A stretch of DNA of 64,000 nt, taken from NCBI GenBank assembly GCA_016787415.1, contig JAEUUT010000196.1, forward strand, positions 34,526 to 98,525, in the 5' to 3' direction. Source of the DNA: Saprospiraceae bacterium. GTDB taxonomy: Bacteria > Bacteroidota > Bacteroidia > Chitinophagales > Saprospiraceae. The notes under the pieces are model-generated. The model had not been told where the DNA came from, did not search any database, and saw only the letters and a list, made by a program, of their open reading frames with translations. Position numbers and translations under genes: made by a program. Below are positions 8,326-16,176 of the stretch, piece after piece (the first letter of the stretch is position 1; each line of letters starts with the position of its first letter).

Positions 8326-8565
8326 ATGAAATTTTTTCAAAGCCGCATTTTTTTTACGATCATTCTGTTTATGACTATATCTTTGCCGACCGTTTTAGCG
8401 CAGGGCAACCGCGACTATATGCGGGAAACAGGTAAAATAAACGTCGTCATCGGTGTTATTGTGCTCATTTTCCTCGGCATAGTCGTATATGTATTGCGCC
8501 TGGATCGGAAACTAACCAAATTAGAGCACCAACTCAAAGACGACAAAAATGAGTGGACAAATTAG
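8326..8565 (+). CDS. CcmD-like small membrane protein
   Basis: The predicted product is 79 residues: a signal-like segment (FFTIILFMTISLPTVLAQ), then NRDYMRETGKINVVIGVIVL, a membrane helix, and a charged coiled tail RLDRKLTKLEHQLKDDKNE. This matches the Bacteroidota CcmD family, which follows ccmC. It probably stabilises the CcmABC complex. The stop overlaps the start of the glutamate dehydrogenase gene by 17 nt, which suggests translational coupling. The in-frame ATG at 8260 is less likely because it would place the signal peptide internally. Confidence 0.8.
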   Translation: MKFFQSRIFFTIILFMTISLPTVLAQGNRDYMRETGKINVVIGVIVLIFLGIVVYVLRLDRKLTKLEHQLKDDKNEWTN

Positions 8566-9964
8566 TTTTTTTAAAAGCGTAGAAAACTACGTCGATAAGG
8601 CCGCCGCATTTACGGATATTCCGCAGGGCCTTATTGAACAGATCAAAGCCTGCAACCTCGTTTTGCAAATCCGCTTCCCGGTTCGTGTCGGCAACGACTA
8701 TGAGGTAATCGAGGCATACCGCGTGCAGCACAGCCACCACCGCCTGCCAACAAAAGGTGGTATCCGCTACGCCGAAAGCGTAGACCAGGATGAGGTAATG
8801 GCGCTGGCCGCCCTGATGTCTTACAAATGTGCCCTGGTGGATGTTCCCTTCGGCGGCGCAAAAGGCGGCATCAAAATCAACCCGGCCAAATACACCACCG
8901 AACAACTGCAAAGCATCACACGCCGCTACACGGCCGAACTGGTGAAAAAGAATTTCATCGGCCCTGGTATCGACGTTCCTGCGCCCGACTACGGCACGGG
9001 CCCACGCGAAATGGCCTGGATTCTGGATACTTACCAGGCGCTGCGTCACGGGGAAATCGACTCCATCGGTTGTGTTACGGGCAAACCGGTTACCCAAAAC
9101 GGTATCCGCGGTCGCGCCGAAGCCACCGGACGGGGCGTATTCTACGGACTGCGCGAATGCATGTCGTATGAGGAAGACATGAAAAAAATTGGCCTCACCA
9201 AAGGTATCGCCGGTAAAACGATGGTGGTGCAGGGCCTGGGCAACGTGGGCAGCAATACCGCCCTCATCAGCCAGAAAGAAGGTGATGTGAAAATCATCGG
9301 CGTAGCCGAGCGGGAAGGCTCCATCTACAATCCGAATGGTATCGACGTAGAAAAACTGCTTGCTTTCCGCCGCGAAACCGGCTCTATCATGGGTTTCCCA
9401 GGCTCCACAGCATTGGAAAGCACCCTGGCAGCACTCGAACTCGAATGTGATATCCTCGTTCCAGCGGCACTGGAAAACCAGATCACGGCAGAAAATGCGC
9501 CTCGAATTAAGGCCAAAATCATCGCCGAAGCAGCCAACGGCCCGGTAACAGCCGATGCCGACCCGATCTTGCAGGAAAAAGGCATTATTATCCTGCCCGA
9601 CTTCTACATCAATGCAGGCGGTGTTACGGTGTCGTACTTCGAATGGTTGAAAAACCTGTCGCACCACCGCTTCGGTCGTCTCGAAAATCGCTTCCACCAC
9701 AACCAGTTCGCCGGTATCGTGAGCAAAGTGGAGGAACTAACAGGTAAATCGATCAATACCCGCGAACGCGACTTCCTCACCCGTGGCGGTACCGAAATCG
9801 ACCTCGTGAACTCCGGCCTGGAAGACACGATGATTACGGCTTACCAGCAGATCCGCGAAACATTCCAGCAGCACCCCGACATCAAGGACGTGCGTACGGC
9901 TGCGTTTGTGTGCTCGCTGAAGAAAATTGCGAGCGACTATATTTCGATGGGGATATTCCCGTAG
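8549..9964 (+). CDS. gdhA: Glu/Leu/Phe/Val-type glutamate dehydrogenase
   Basis: A 471-residue cytosolic enzyme for the reversible oxidative deamination of glutamate to 2-oxoglutarate. The substrate motif LPTKGGIRY sits at 66-74, and FGGAKGGI with the catalytic Lys lies near 101-108. The Rossmann signature VQGLGNVGSNTA is near 225-236, and EAANGPVT and LPDFYINAGGVTVSY follow. About 50 residues after NAGGVTVSYFEW are family-typical. It overlaps the ccmD-like gene and precedes an Lrp/AsnC regulator, a likely control of amino acid use. Confidence 0.93.
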   Translation: MSGQISFFKSVENYVDKAAAFTDIPQGLIEQIKACNLVLQIRFPVRVGNDYEVIEAYRVQHSHHRLPTKGGIRYAESVDQDEVMALAALMSYKCALVDVPFGGAKGGIKINPAKYTTEQLQSITRRYTAELVKKNFIGPGIDVPAPDYGTGPREMAWILDTYQALRHGEIDSIGCVTGKPVTQNGIRGRAEATGRGVFYGLRECMSYEEDMKKIGLTKGIAGKTMVVQGLGNVGSNTALISQKEGDVKIIGVAEREGSIYNPNGIDVEKLLAFRRETGSIMGFPGSTALESTLAALELECDILVPAALENQITAENAPRIKAKIIAEAANGPVTADADPILQEKGIIILPDFYINAGGVTVSYFEWLKNLSHHRFGRLENRFHHNQFAGIVSKVEELTGKSINTRERDFLTRGGTEIDLVNSGLEDTMITAYQQIRETFQQHPDIKDVRTAAFVCSLKKIASDYISMGIFP

Positions 9965-10082
9965 GGGTTGATGAGGGTTGATGAGGGTTGATGAGGGTTG
10001 ATGAATGGCCGCTCGGGATAAGAGAACAATTTCTTCATTCACAGAGTGGCTCTTATCAACCCTCATCAACTTTATCAACTCT
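9965..10082 (+). repeat. Inverted repeat with 10-bp arm units (GGGTTGATGA)n
   Basis: Four exact GGGTTGATGA units follow the gdhA stop directly (9965-10004). The opposite arm, TCAACCCTCATCAACTTTATCAACTC, lies at 10053-10078. An inner GATAAGAG/CTCTTATC pair flanks the centre. A one-sided relative of this family lies at 60428-60488. The rest of the gap to 10325 is AT-rich with no gene. Confidence 0.75.
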
Positions 10083-10324
10083 TCTTTCTCCAAAAGGTCG
10101 AATCGGCAGGTTTTGTTTGGCATTTCAATGCCTGGCAAGTGCTGATTCGGCCTTTTCTGTTTTTTGTCGGCTACGTTACCATTATAGACAAATATTTTTT
10201 GGTTTGTTTAAGTTTCCTTCACAAATCAGGCATTTTTTATTGCATTCAAATGACAAAATGCCAGCATTTCCAAAATTTACAAAGGTTTATTGGCATATGG
10301 GTTGCATATTATTTTTTATAGTCC

Positions 10325-10332
10325 TACCTTTG
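10325..10332 (+). promoter_or_regulatory. -7 promoter element of the lrp-like gene
   Basis: TACCTTTG, exact TAnnTTTG match, 47 nt before the ATG at 10380. Confidence 0.6.
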
Positions 10333-10379
10333 ACCAACTTTCCCAAACCGAAATAAAATTTCACAACTTAAAAAGTCCC

Positions 10380-10859
10380 ATGTCAGAGAAATTAGATAAA
10401 ATAGACTTGAAAATCCTGAAAATCCTTCAGGAGAATAGCAAGATCACGAACCTGGATCTATCGAAGAAAATCGGATTGTCGCCTGCTCCCACGCTCGAGC
10501 GCGTAAAGAAACTTGAGCAAAGCGACATCATTCAGAGTTACCATGCACAGGTGAACCCGCACCAGATGGGCCTGAACGTAAAAACGTTCGTGCTGGTGTC
10601 GTTGGCATGGAAAAAAGAAAATGCACTCAACAACTTCCTGGAAAAAATTTCTCAGATCGACGAAGTAACCGAGTGCTACATCATTACTGGCGAAGCCGAT
10701 TTCCTGATGAAAATCGTTTGCCGCGATATTCCTACCTACGAACAACTGCTGTTCAAAACGATTAGCCAAATCGAAGAAATCGAACGCCTGAAAACCCTCA
10801 TGACCCTGTCTACGGTGAAGGACTCGAAAGTGCTGCCGTACAATTATGATGAGAAGTGA
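10380..10859 (+). CDS. Lrp/AsnC family transcriptional regulator
   Basis: The 159-residue protein has the standard layout: an N-terminal winged helix-turn-helix (LDKIDLKILKILQENSKITN, then LDLSKKIGLSPAPTLERVKK) and a C-terminal RAM/ligand domain (VNPHQMGLNVKTFVLVSL, EVTECYIITGEADFLMKIV). Such proteins bind DNA as dimers to octamers and respond to amino acids. Its location after glutamate dehydrogenase suggests that gene as one target. The frame opens at 10290, but the ATG at 10380 gives the family length and lies after a promoter. The last codons and the TGA stop (10857-10859) are made of the GTGAGAA repeat that follows. Confidence 0.92.
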   Translation: MSEKLDKIDLKILKILQENSKITNLDLSKKIGLSPAPTLERVKKLEQSDIIQSYHAQVNPHQMGLNVKTFVLVSLAWKKENALNNFLEKISQIDEVTECYIITGEADFLMKIVCRDIPTYEQLLFKTISQIEEIERLKTLMTLSTVKDSKVLPYNYDEK

Positions 10860-10875
10860 GAAGTGAGAAGTGAGA

Positions 10876-10915
10876 GAGGCGTAGCGTACACTTGGTATGC
10901 TACGCCTCTTTTTTT
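10876..10915 (+). terminator. Intrinsic terminator of lrp (in composite repeat)
   Basis: GAGGCGTAGC pairs with GCTACGCCTC (10 bp) and is followed by seven T. The stem contains the GTAGCGTACAC module shared with other hairpins. Confidence 0.75.
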
Positions 10916-11100
10916 GTATTTTGGTGTTTTAGTGTTTTGGTTTTTTAGTGTTTTTGTGTTTTGGAGGGCGCGTTGCTCTTGGCATTTTGAAGTAATCTCA
11001 GCCTGTACTTGAGCCCCGTGACACACTTCCCTGGGCGCCATCTCCCCATGTCAAAAGCAACGCCCTCCAAAACACAAAAACACTAAAAAACCAAAACACA

Positions 11101-11137
11101 AAAAAAAGGCGTAGCGCACATCATGTACGCTACGCCT
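11101..11137 (-). terminator. Intrinsic terminator of gldN (mirror copy)
   Basis: On the minus strand AGGCGTAGCG pairs with CGCTACGCCT and is followed by seven T. It mirrors the lrp terminator, 24 nt past the gldN stop. Confidence 0.75.
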
Positions 11138-11161
11138 CTCACCTCTCACTTCTCACCTCTA

Positions 11162-12061
11162 TCAATACTGCCAGAGGTCGTGTTCGAAGTTGAAGATGTC
11201 GTTTTTGATACGTTCTGATTCCATCAGCATATCCACACCTTGAACGTAGTCGTCGATTTTGCGGTCGTATACGTTCGATTCCTTGTAGATATAACTGGCG
11301 AAATAGCGCATTTCAAACATATCTTCCCAGGAAATGGTCGCATTGGTATTGCCGCCGAGGGTAAATACGCGGTGGCGGGCAAACATTTCGCGGGCTTGTG
11401 GGTAGTACACCCAGAACATAGGCTTTTCGAAACGGAAGTTGCCTTCATTGTCGGTCACGTCGATCATCGGAGCGATACCGAGGATGCGCACGTTCAACTG
11501 GGAAGTTTCCTTGTCGAAGTACCACACTTCCTTGATACGGAAGCGTTTTACATTTTCCCAGTTTACGTCGTTGCGGACGATGGCTACTTTTTCTTCGTAG
11601 GTTTCCGGGTCGAATGTAACGACGGTATCCGTTTTGGAAAGTTGCGAAAGCACGTCGTCGGTGCTCATGCGCTTTTTAAACTTGGCGCCATCTTCGTCGG
11701 TGGTGTACACCGGCAGGTCGCCTTTGGAAGCGGCGTCGGACAGGATTTTGAAGAACGGCTCTTCCGGGTAAGCGAAAGGCAGGTTCATTTTTTCCCGTAC
11801 GTCGATCACGCGCCAAACGCGTTTTTCCCAGAAGATGTCGCTTTCACGAACCGGCTGGTAAGCCAGTACGCGGCGTTCGAGCATGATCTCTTTTTTCACC
11901 ACATCATCCAGCGGCGTTTCTCCATTTTCTTCTACCGTAATTTCTTCGGACGGAGTCGGATCGGTTGTCTCAATTTCTTCAGGATTTTGGGCCAGCAGAG
12001 CCGTTCCGGGCAAGAGGAACAACGCCAGGCACAAGCAAGTCCATTTCATAAAGGTTTGCAT
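11162..12061 (-). CDS. gldN: Type IX secretion/gliding protein GldN (PorN)
   Basis: The product (about 299 residues) has a signal peptide (KWTCLCLALFLLPGTALLAQ) and the GldN body: VFWEKR-like DIFWEKRVWRVIDVREKMN, RFRIKEVWYFDKETSQLNVR, IAPMIDV and FWVYYPQAREMFARHRVF. GldN with GldK forms the periplasmic ring beneath the outer membrane in the T9SS. Starts at 12061 and 12049 are both possible; the frame further up lacks a signal peptide. It is last in the gldKLMN order and separated from gldM by a strong hairpin (12113-12146). The end abuts the composite repeat. Confidence 0.93.
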   Translation of the reverse strand: MQTFMKWTCLCLALFLLPGTALLAQNPEEIETTDPTPSEEITVEENGETPLDDVVKKEIMLERRVLAYQPVRESDIFWEKRVWRVIDVREKMNLPFAYPEEPFFKILSDAASKGDLPVYTTDEDGAKFKKRMSTDDVLSQLSKTDTVVTFDPETYEEKVAIVRNDVNWENVKRFRIKEVWYFDKETSQLNVRILGIAPMIDVTDNEGNFRFEKPMFWVYYPQAREMFARHRVFTLGGNTNATISWEDMFEMRYFASYIYKESNVYDRKIDDYVQGVDMLMESERIKNDIFNFEHDLWQY

Positions 12062-12112
12062 GACTCGCAATGGATTGTTGAGTGATGAAAATGTGTTTAG
12101 TAACTTAAAAAG

Positions 12113-12146
12113 GTCTTCAACCGGCATTGAAACGCCGGTTGAAGAC
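12113..12146 (-). terminator. Strong hairpin between gldM and gldN
   Basis: A perfect 13-bp stem (GTCTTCAACCGGC / GCCGGTTGAAGAC) with an 8-nt loop. On the minus strand it is followed by CTTTTT, a short U tract, so it may partly terminate or protect the gldLM transcript before gldN. Confidence 0.6.
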
Positions 12147-12159
12147 AAATATTTTTTTC

Positions 12160-13686
12160 TTAACGAATCTTGATGGCGATGGAGCCGATGTTACGGGCTG
12201 CCACGTCACCAGGGCATTTGCACTTGATGTCGTCGAAGAAGTAAGCGTCGCCTGGTTTGGCTTTGTTCACCATATCCTGTGCCTGGCCGCTCCAGCGAGC
12301 ACCGTTGTTGCTCACTACGATTGGGTCCTGGCGTTTTGGATAGTACGTGAATTCGAAACCAACCATATCGCATTTCGCATCGAAATCGAAGTTTTCGAGC
12401 ACAGCAGAGATACCGCCTTGTGCTTTGAACTCACCGTTGCCCAACTGGCCGCCTTTGTATTTACCGAGGCGTGGAGCAGGGTCAGGAATACGTTTTACGC
12501 GATATTTGAAGGTTTGGGAAGCACCGCCGCCCGATACTGTCAGCGAAGCCTCGCCTGGAGTAGTAGCGCGAACGATGAACTTGCCACCGCCTTGAGAGTT
12601 AACTGTAACGCCTGTTGCAGAAACGCGTACGTCGTTGGAAGAAACGCCTGCAGCAGATACGCTGATCGGGTTGTCTACACCGATGTAGAACACGTTCATT
12701 TTGTCGAGCGATACGGCTACCGAGCGCTGGCCTACTTCGTATTTGAACTCTTTGGTGTAAACATCCGTCTTGTTGGTCAACGGATTACGTACACTGATGT
12801 TCACTTTGTAGGAGCGTTCGCCTACGCCACTGGTAGAGGTTTCGTAGTGTGCGATACCTTCTTTAATTGGGAGGCTGCTACCGTTTACATTGATGCTGAT
12901 GTTGTCGGCCGAAGAGCTGTAAGCGCTGAGGAATACGTCAGCAGCATACTTTTCGCCCTGGATAACATAACTTTTTTCAGCAGAAACGGCTGGTGTGAAT
13001 TTGTCAAATTTGATTTCATCACCTGAAACCTTTTTGACAATGTGATTCAAAACAGCAGTTGCAGAGTTTTTGGCATCTGATTGCATTTTACCCAGAATTG
13101 GAAAAATTGCAGCCACTGGCATTTGCTTGAACTTGAATTCAGCCCAGTTCTTAGCCGAAACGCCCGCTGGCAATGCTTCAACCAACAAAGGCAGTCCGTC
13201 TTCTACTTTTTTCGCTTCCGGGTCGTTACCCACCAGCGCAAGCAGTTTCTGACGTGTTTCATTGATCTTGTTTTCAACTTCCTGCCCACGGCCTTCATTG
13301 ATGAAGTAGCGGGTGGTCACGTCTTTGTTACGGATATCCTTTGGTATAGTCGGATCGTTTTTAGACGGTCCTTTGGCCAGATCGAATACTTCCTTACGGA
13401 TGCTTTCAATGTAGGAATTAAACTCGTCAGCAATGCGTTGAGCCTCTTTGGCATTTTGCAAATACTGCTGATTCTGTGGCGTGTTGTATGCTTCAGCCTG
13501 CTTTTCGATATTGGACAGCAGTTGAACATTGGTATTCTCAACGATAGCCCGGCTGGAAGACAGTCCGCGGTCGAGCGAGAAGAACGCATTCATTACCTCG
13601 GCAGATACGTTGAGTGCCAGCAGCGCGGTCAACACCAGATACATGAGGTTGATCATCAATTGCCGCGGCTCCTTTGGTATTGACAT
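12160..13686 (-). CDS. gldM: T9SS motor protein GldM (PorM)
   Basis: A 508-residue protein with the hallmark start: a short cytoplasmic tail, PRQLMINLMYLVLTALLALN as the single membrane helix, then VSAEVMNAFFSLDRGL. The large periplasmic part has coiled-coil then beta-domain segments, for example SAEKSYVIQGEKYAADVFLS and TVSGGGASQTFKYRVKRIPDP. GldM pairs with GldL as the proton-driven motor and spans the periplasm to the GldK/GldN ring. It follows gldL with a 48-bp gap. The start codon is certain from the conserved N-terminus. Confidence 0.96.
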   Translation of the reverse strand: MSIPKEPRQLMINLMYLVLTALLALNVSAEVMNAFFSLDRGLSSSRAIVENTNVQLLSNIEKQAEAYNTPQNQQYLQNAKEAQRIADEFNSYIESIRKEVFDLAKGPSKNDPTIPKDIRNKDVTTRYFINEGRGQEVENKINETRQKLLALVGNDPEAKKVEDGLPLLVEALPAGVSAKNWAEFKFKQMPVAAIFPILGKMQSDAKNSATAVLNHIVKKVSGDEIKFDKFTPAVSAEKSYVIQGEKYAADVFLSAYSSSADNISINVNGSSLPIKEGIAHYETSTSGVGERSYKVNISVRNPLTNKTDVYTKEFKYEVGQRSVAVSLDKMNVFYIGVDNPISVSAAGVSSNDVRVSATGVTVNSQGGGKFIVRATTPGEASLTVSGGGASQTFKYRVKRIPDPAPRLGKYKGGQLGNGEFKAQGGISAVLENFDFDAKCDMVGFEFTYYPKRQDPIVVSNNGARWSGQAQDMVNKAKPGDAYFFDDIKCKCPGDVAARNIGSIAIKIR

Positions 13687-13734
13687 AAGTCTTTACTTTT
13701 TTGATTGTGAATAGGAATGGAGGAAACGCGGAAA

Positions 13735-14328
13735 TTACTGACGGCCGATGTTGGACATTGCAGCCAGCATGTTGCCGTATACGGTATTCAAAGAACCCAG
13801 GTTCTTGTTCAGAGCGCCGAGTTGGTCTTTGTATGCCTTCACGTCTTCAGCAGATTTAGCCATATCGGACATGGCTTCATTCATTTTCGTGTAGAAGTTG
13901 CTCATCGACTTGATTTGCTCCTGCGTGCCAGAGAAATCTACTTCTTGAAGGGATTTCAGGGCGCTCATGCTTTTAGACATGGATTGCAGTTCGGTAAGCA
14001 TACCGCCGAGTTGGCGTTCTACTACGTCGCCATGCAGCGGTGCTACATCGGGCATGTTGTTAACAGCGCCAGCAGTGAGCGGTTGCATGCGTGCATTGTA
14101 GTCATCGAGACCAGGATACAGTTTGTTCCAGTAGTAGTCGGGCTCTGGGCCAAGTATACCCAGCATCAAGAAGATGATCGCTTCTGAAGTAAGACCTACG
14201 ATCAGCAGTTCGGATGCGAATTCCCAGCTTTCCAGTTTGAAAAGAGCGCCCATCAGAACGATAGCAGCACCTACACCGATTGCCAGGTTTTTGGCATACT
14301 TAAAAGACTTTGATTTGACGAAACTCAT
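13735..14328 (-). CDS. gldL: T9SS motor protein GldL (PorL)
   Basis: A 197-residue protein with two N-terminal membrane helices (AIGVGAAIVLMGALFKLESW and ASELLIVGLTSEAIIFLMLG). These contain the Glu in the second helix region that is conserved in the proton channel. The cytoplasmic C-terminal part is helical (SMSALKSLQEVDFSGTQEQ...). GldL forms the inner-membrane stator with GldM. It has its own TACTTTTG promoter at 14394-14401, beyond the hairpin that follows gldK. Confidence 0.95.
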   Translation of the reverse strand: MSFVKSKSFKYAKNLAIGVGAAIVLMGALFKLESWEFASELLIVGLTSEAIIFLMLGILGPEPDYYWNKLYPGLDDYNARMQPLTAGAVNNMPDVAPLHGDVVERQLGGMLTELQSMSKSMSALKSLQEVDFSGTQEQIKSMSNFYTKMNEAMSDMAKSAEDVKAYKDQLGALNKNLGSLNTVYGNMLAAMSNIGRQ

Positions 14329-14393
14329 TGTTTTTAAAACTTTTTAGCAGATGATAAAAGGTTCAGAATTGTTAATGCTTGGCGAAAACGCCG

Positions 14394-14401
14394 CAAAAGT
14401 A
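14394..14401 (-). promoter_or_regulatory. -7 promoter element for gldLMN
   Basis: TACTTTTG on the minus strand, exact consensus, 65 nt upstream of gldL. It implies that gldLMN can be transcribed separately from gldK. Confidence 0.6.
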
Positions 14402-14546
14402 GCAATCACTCATGAACTTATCGAAAGAAAATTTTGCTCGAAAAAATGGAGACCTTCTAAATTGTCTGTAGCCGACAGATTGGCCATGTGAAAGGTCAGG
14501 CGCAAGCCATTTAGCGAACTTTTGTTTGAGGAGAATGCGGAAGGGC

Positions 14547-14637
14547 AGGTGTTTTGGTGTTTTAGTGTTTTGGTGTTTTTGAATACATGCAGATGCTGAA
14601 CTCAAAAACACCAAAACACTAAAACCCTAAAACACTT
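14547..14637 (+). repeat. Hairpin, 8-bp arm family, between gldK and gldL
   Basis: Left arm GGTGTTTTGGTGTTTTAGTG and onward to GTGTTTTTGA; right arm TCAAAAACACCAAAACACTA and onward. The ~22-nt loop contains ATGCAGATGCTGAA. The right end is 2 nt from the gldK stop (TAA, 14640-14642), so the element begins right where gldK ends. Confidence 0.8.
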
Positions 14638-14639
14638 AA

Positions 14640-15890
14640 TTAGAAATCGTTGATCGAGCGACCCAGGAAGGTCAGTACGCAACGGAAGCCAATATAGCAT
14701 TTGGTTGTATCCTGATATTCCCAGGAACGGGTGCCGGTTTGCATAAAGAATGCCACGTCTTTCCAGGAGCCACCGCGAATTACTTTGCGTTTGGCAGTTT
14801 TCGGATCGTCGTCTTTTGCGTCGATGCGAATATCGGAGTTCAGGTCGTGTACGAAAGAGTAGGCATTTTCGAAATATGCCGTTTCTGTCCATTCGGCTAC
14901 GTTACCAGCCATGCAGTACAGACCGTAGTCGTTCGGGTAGTAACCGTCGGCTTTCACCGTGTACAGACCTCCGTCTTCGGCATAGTTACCGCGGCCAGGT
15001 TTGAAGTTGGCGAGCAGGCAACCTTTTGCATTGCGGGTGTAGTATGCGCCCCAGGGATATGGTGCTTCTGCGCGACCGCCGCGAGCGGCATATTCCCATT
15101 CAAACTCCGTGGGCAGGCGGAAGTCTTCCGTGTTTACGTCTCCGCCGGAGTACATATCCCACAGTTTACCACGCCAGTAGCAGAATGCTTTGGCCATTTT
15201 CCAGTTCACGCCTACAACGGGGTAGTCATCGAATGCCGGGTGCCAGAAGTAGTTACGCGTCATCGGCTCATTGTAAGAGTAGGCGTAATCACGGATCCAG
15301 CTCAGCGTATCAGGATAGACACGTACTTTTTCTTTGTGGATGTGGCTGGTACGATTGCTGTTGCGATCGTGTGCCGCGCGCTGCCAGTCGTACCACTGGT
15401 ATTCGAATACCATTTTAGACACGTCGAGTTCTTTACGACCTGCGAAGCGCTCGTTGCCCTGATAGTACAGGTCCTGGAGTTCTTCGGCATTGTCTTCCCA
15501 TTCGACGTCCTGATCCCAGTCAACCAGCGGTTTGTCGCTGTCGCCGCCATCGTCTTCAATAACGTGTTGCAGCGTTTCGTGAGCGAGTGAGTCTGATACC
15601 CACTTCACGAACTGACGGTATTCGTTGTTGGTGATTTCGGTGTCATCCATAAAGAATCCCTGGATAGAGATTGTTTTTGGACGAGCGACCAGAGATTTGC
15701 TGAGGTCTTCGTCGCCTGAGCCAATGTGCAGCGAACCGGAAGGTACGTAAACCATCCCGTAAGGATTAACGCCGCTCCATTTCGGACGGCTGATAACGCC
15801 GACCAGTTGGCCGCTTTCCTTACGGCCGCAAGATGCGACCGCAGCCGCAACGAAGAGCAAAAGCAGAAGAGATTGCTGTAGTTTTTTCAT
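14640..15890 (-). CDS. gldK: T9SS outer-membrane ring lipoprotein GldK (PorK)
   Basis: A 416-residue lipoprotein: signal MKKLQQSLLLLLFVAAAVAS followed by Cys21. The body has the formylglycine-generating-enzyme fold (FGE-sulfatase family): GMVYVPSGSLHIGSGDED, FFMDDTEITNNEYRQFVKWV, DFRLPTEFEWEYAARGGR, YCMAGNVAEWTETAYF, RKVIRGGSWKD and GFRCVL. In GldK the fold is structural and forms the ring with GldN. It is first of gldKLMN, behind porP. The start at 15890 (MKK) is chosen over MFNMKK because it fits the lipoprotein signal. Confidence 0.94.
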   Translation of the reverse strand: MKKLQQSLLLLLFVAAAVASCGRKESGQLVGVISRPKWSGVNPYGMVYVPSGSLHIGSGDEDLSKSLVARPKTISIQGFFMDDTEITNNEYRQFVKWVSDSLAHETLQHVIEDDGGDSDKPLVDWDQDVEWEDNAEELQDLYYQGNERFAGRKELDVSKMVFEYQWYDWQRAAHDRNSNRTSHIHKEKVRVYPDTLSWIRDYAYSYNEPMTRNYFWHPAFDDYPVVGVNWKMAKAFCYWRGKLWDMYSGGDVNTEDFRLPTEFEWEYAARGGRAEAPYPWGAYYTRNAKGCLLANFKPGRGNYAEDGGLYTVKADGYYPNDYGLYCMAGNVAEWTETAYFENAYSFVHDLNSDIRIDAKDDDPKTAKRKVIRGGSWKDVAFFMQTGTRSWEYQDTTKCYIGFRCVLTFLGRSINDF

Positions 15891-15943
15891 GTTAAACACC
15901 CGTGTTTCCTACTTTGAATTGTTGTTTCTGGAAAAAGTGGTCG

Positions 15944-15951
15944 TAAAGGTA
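15944..15951 (-). promoter_or_regulatory. Likely -7 element for gldK
   Basis: TACCTTTA, one base off consensus, 53 nt upstream of gldK in a 286-bp gap with no other gene. Confidence 0.4.
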
Positions 15952-16176
15952 GAGTTTAAATTCTATGCGAAAAAGTTTTCCAAATAAAATTGGCTGGAAT
16001 GCATCGACAAGACATCAAAAGCAACACACAAACGTGTTTTTAACTTTTCATTGTATCCAAGCCATTTTTTTTTATTGTCTTTCGCAAAATCGCGGGCAAA
16101 AATACTTTTAAACCGGCTTTTCCGTGCATGATTCGACATTTTTACAAATAGAATGCCGAATTTTTTTTTTGAAGGC

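Larger units (their letters stand above)
10857..11161 (+). repeat. Composite nested hairpin between converging lrp and gldN
   Basis: From outside to inside on both sides the element has: (1) GTGAGAA/GTGAGAG heptads; (2) a terminator hairpin built from GAGGCGTAGCGTAC (10876-10915, 11101-11137); (3) an 8-bp arm of the (TTTTGGTG) family ending in GGAGGGCG and GCAACGCCCTCC; (4) a ~75-nt unpaired centre. It fills the whole convergent gap and contains the lrp stop codon. Confidence 0.85.

Noticed and set aside
14640..15890. Formylglycine-generating enzyme (sulfatase maturation)
   Set aside because: Fold motifs match, but the lipobox and position before gldLMN identify GldK, where the fold is structural.
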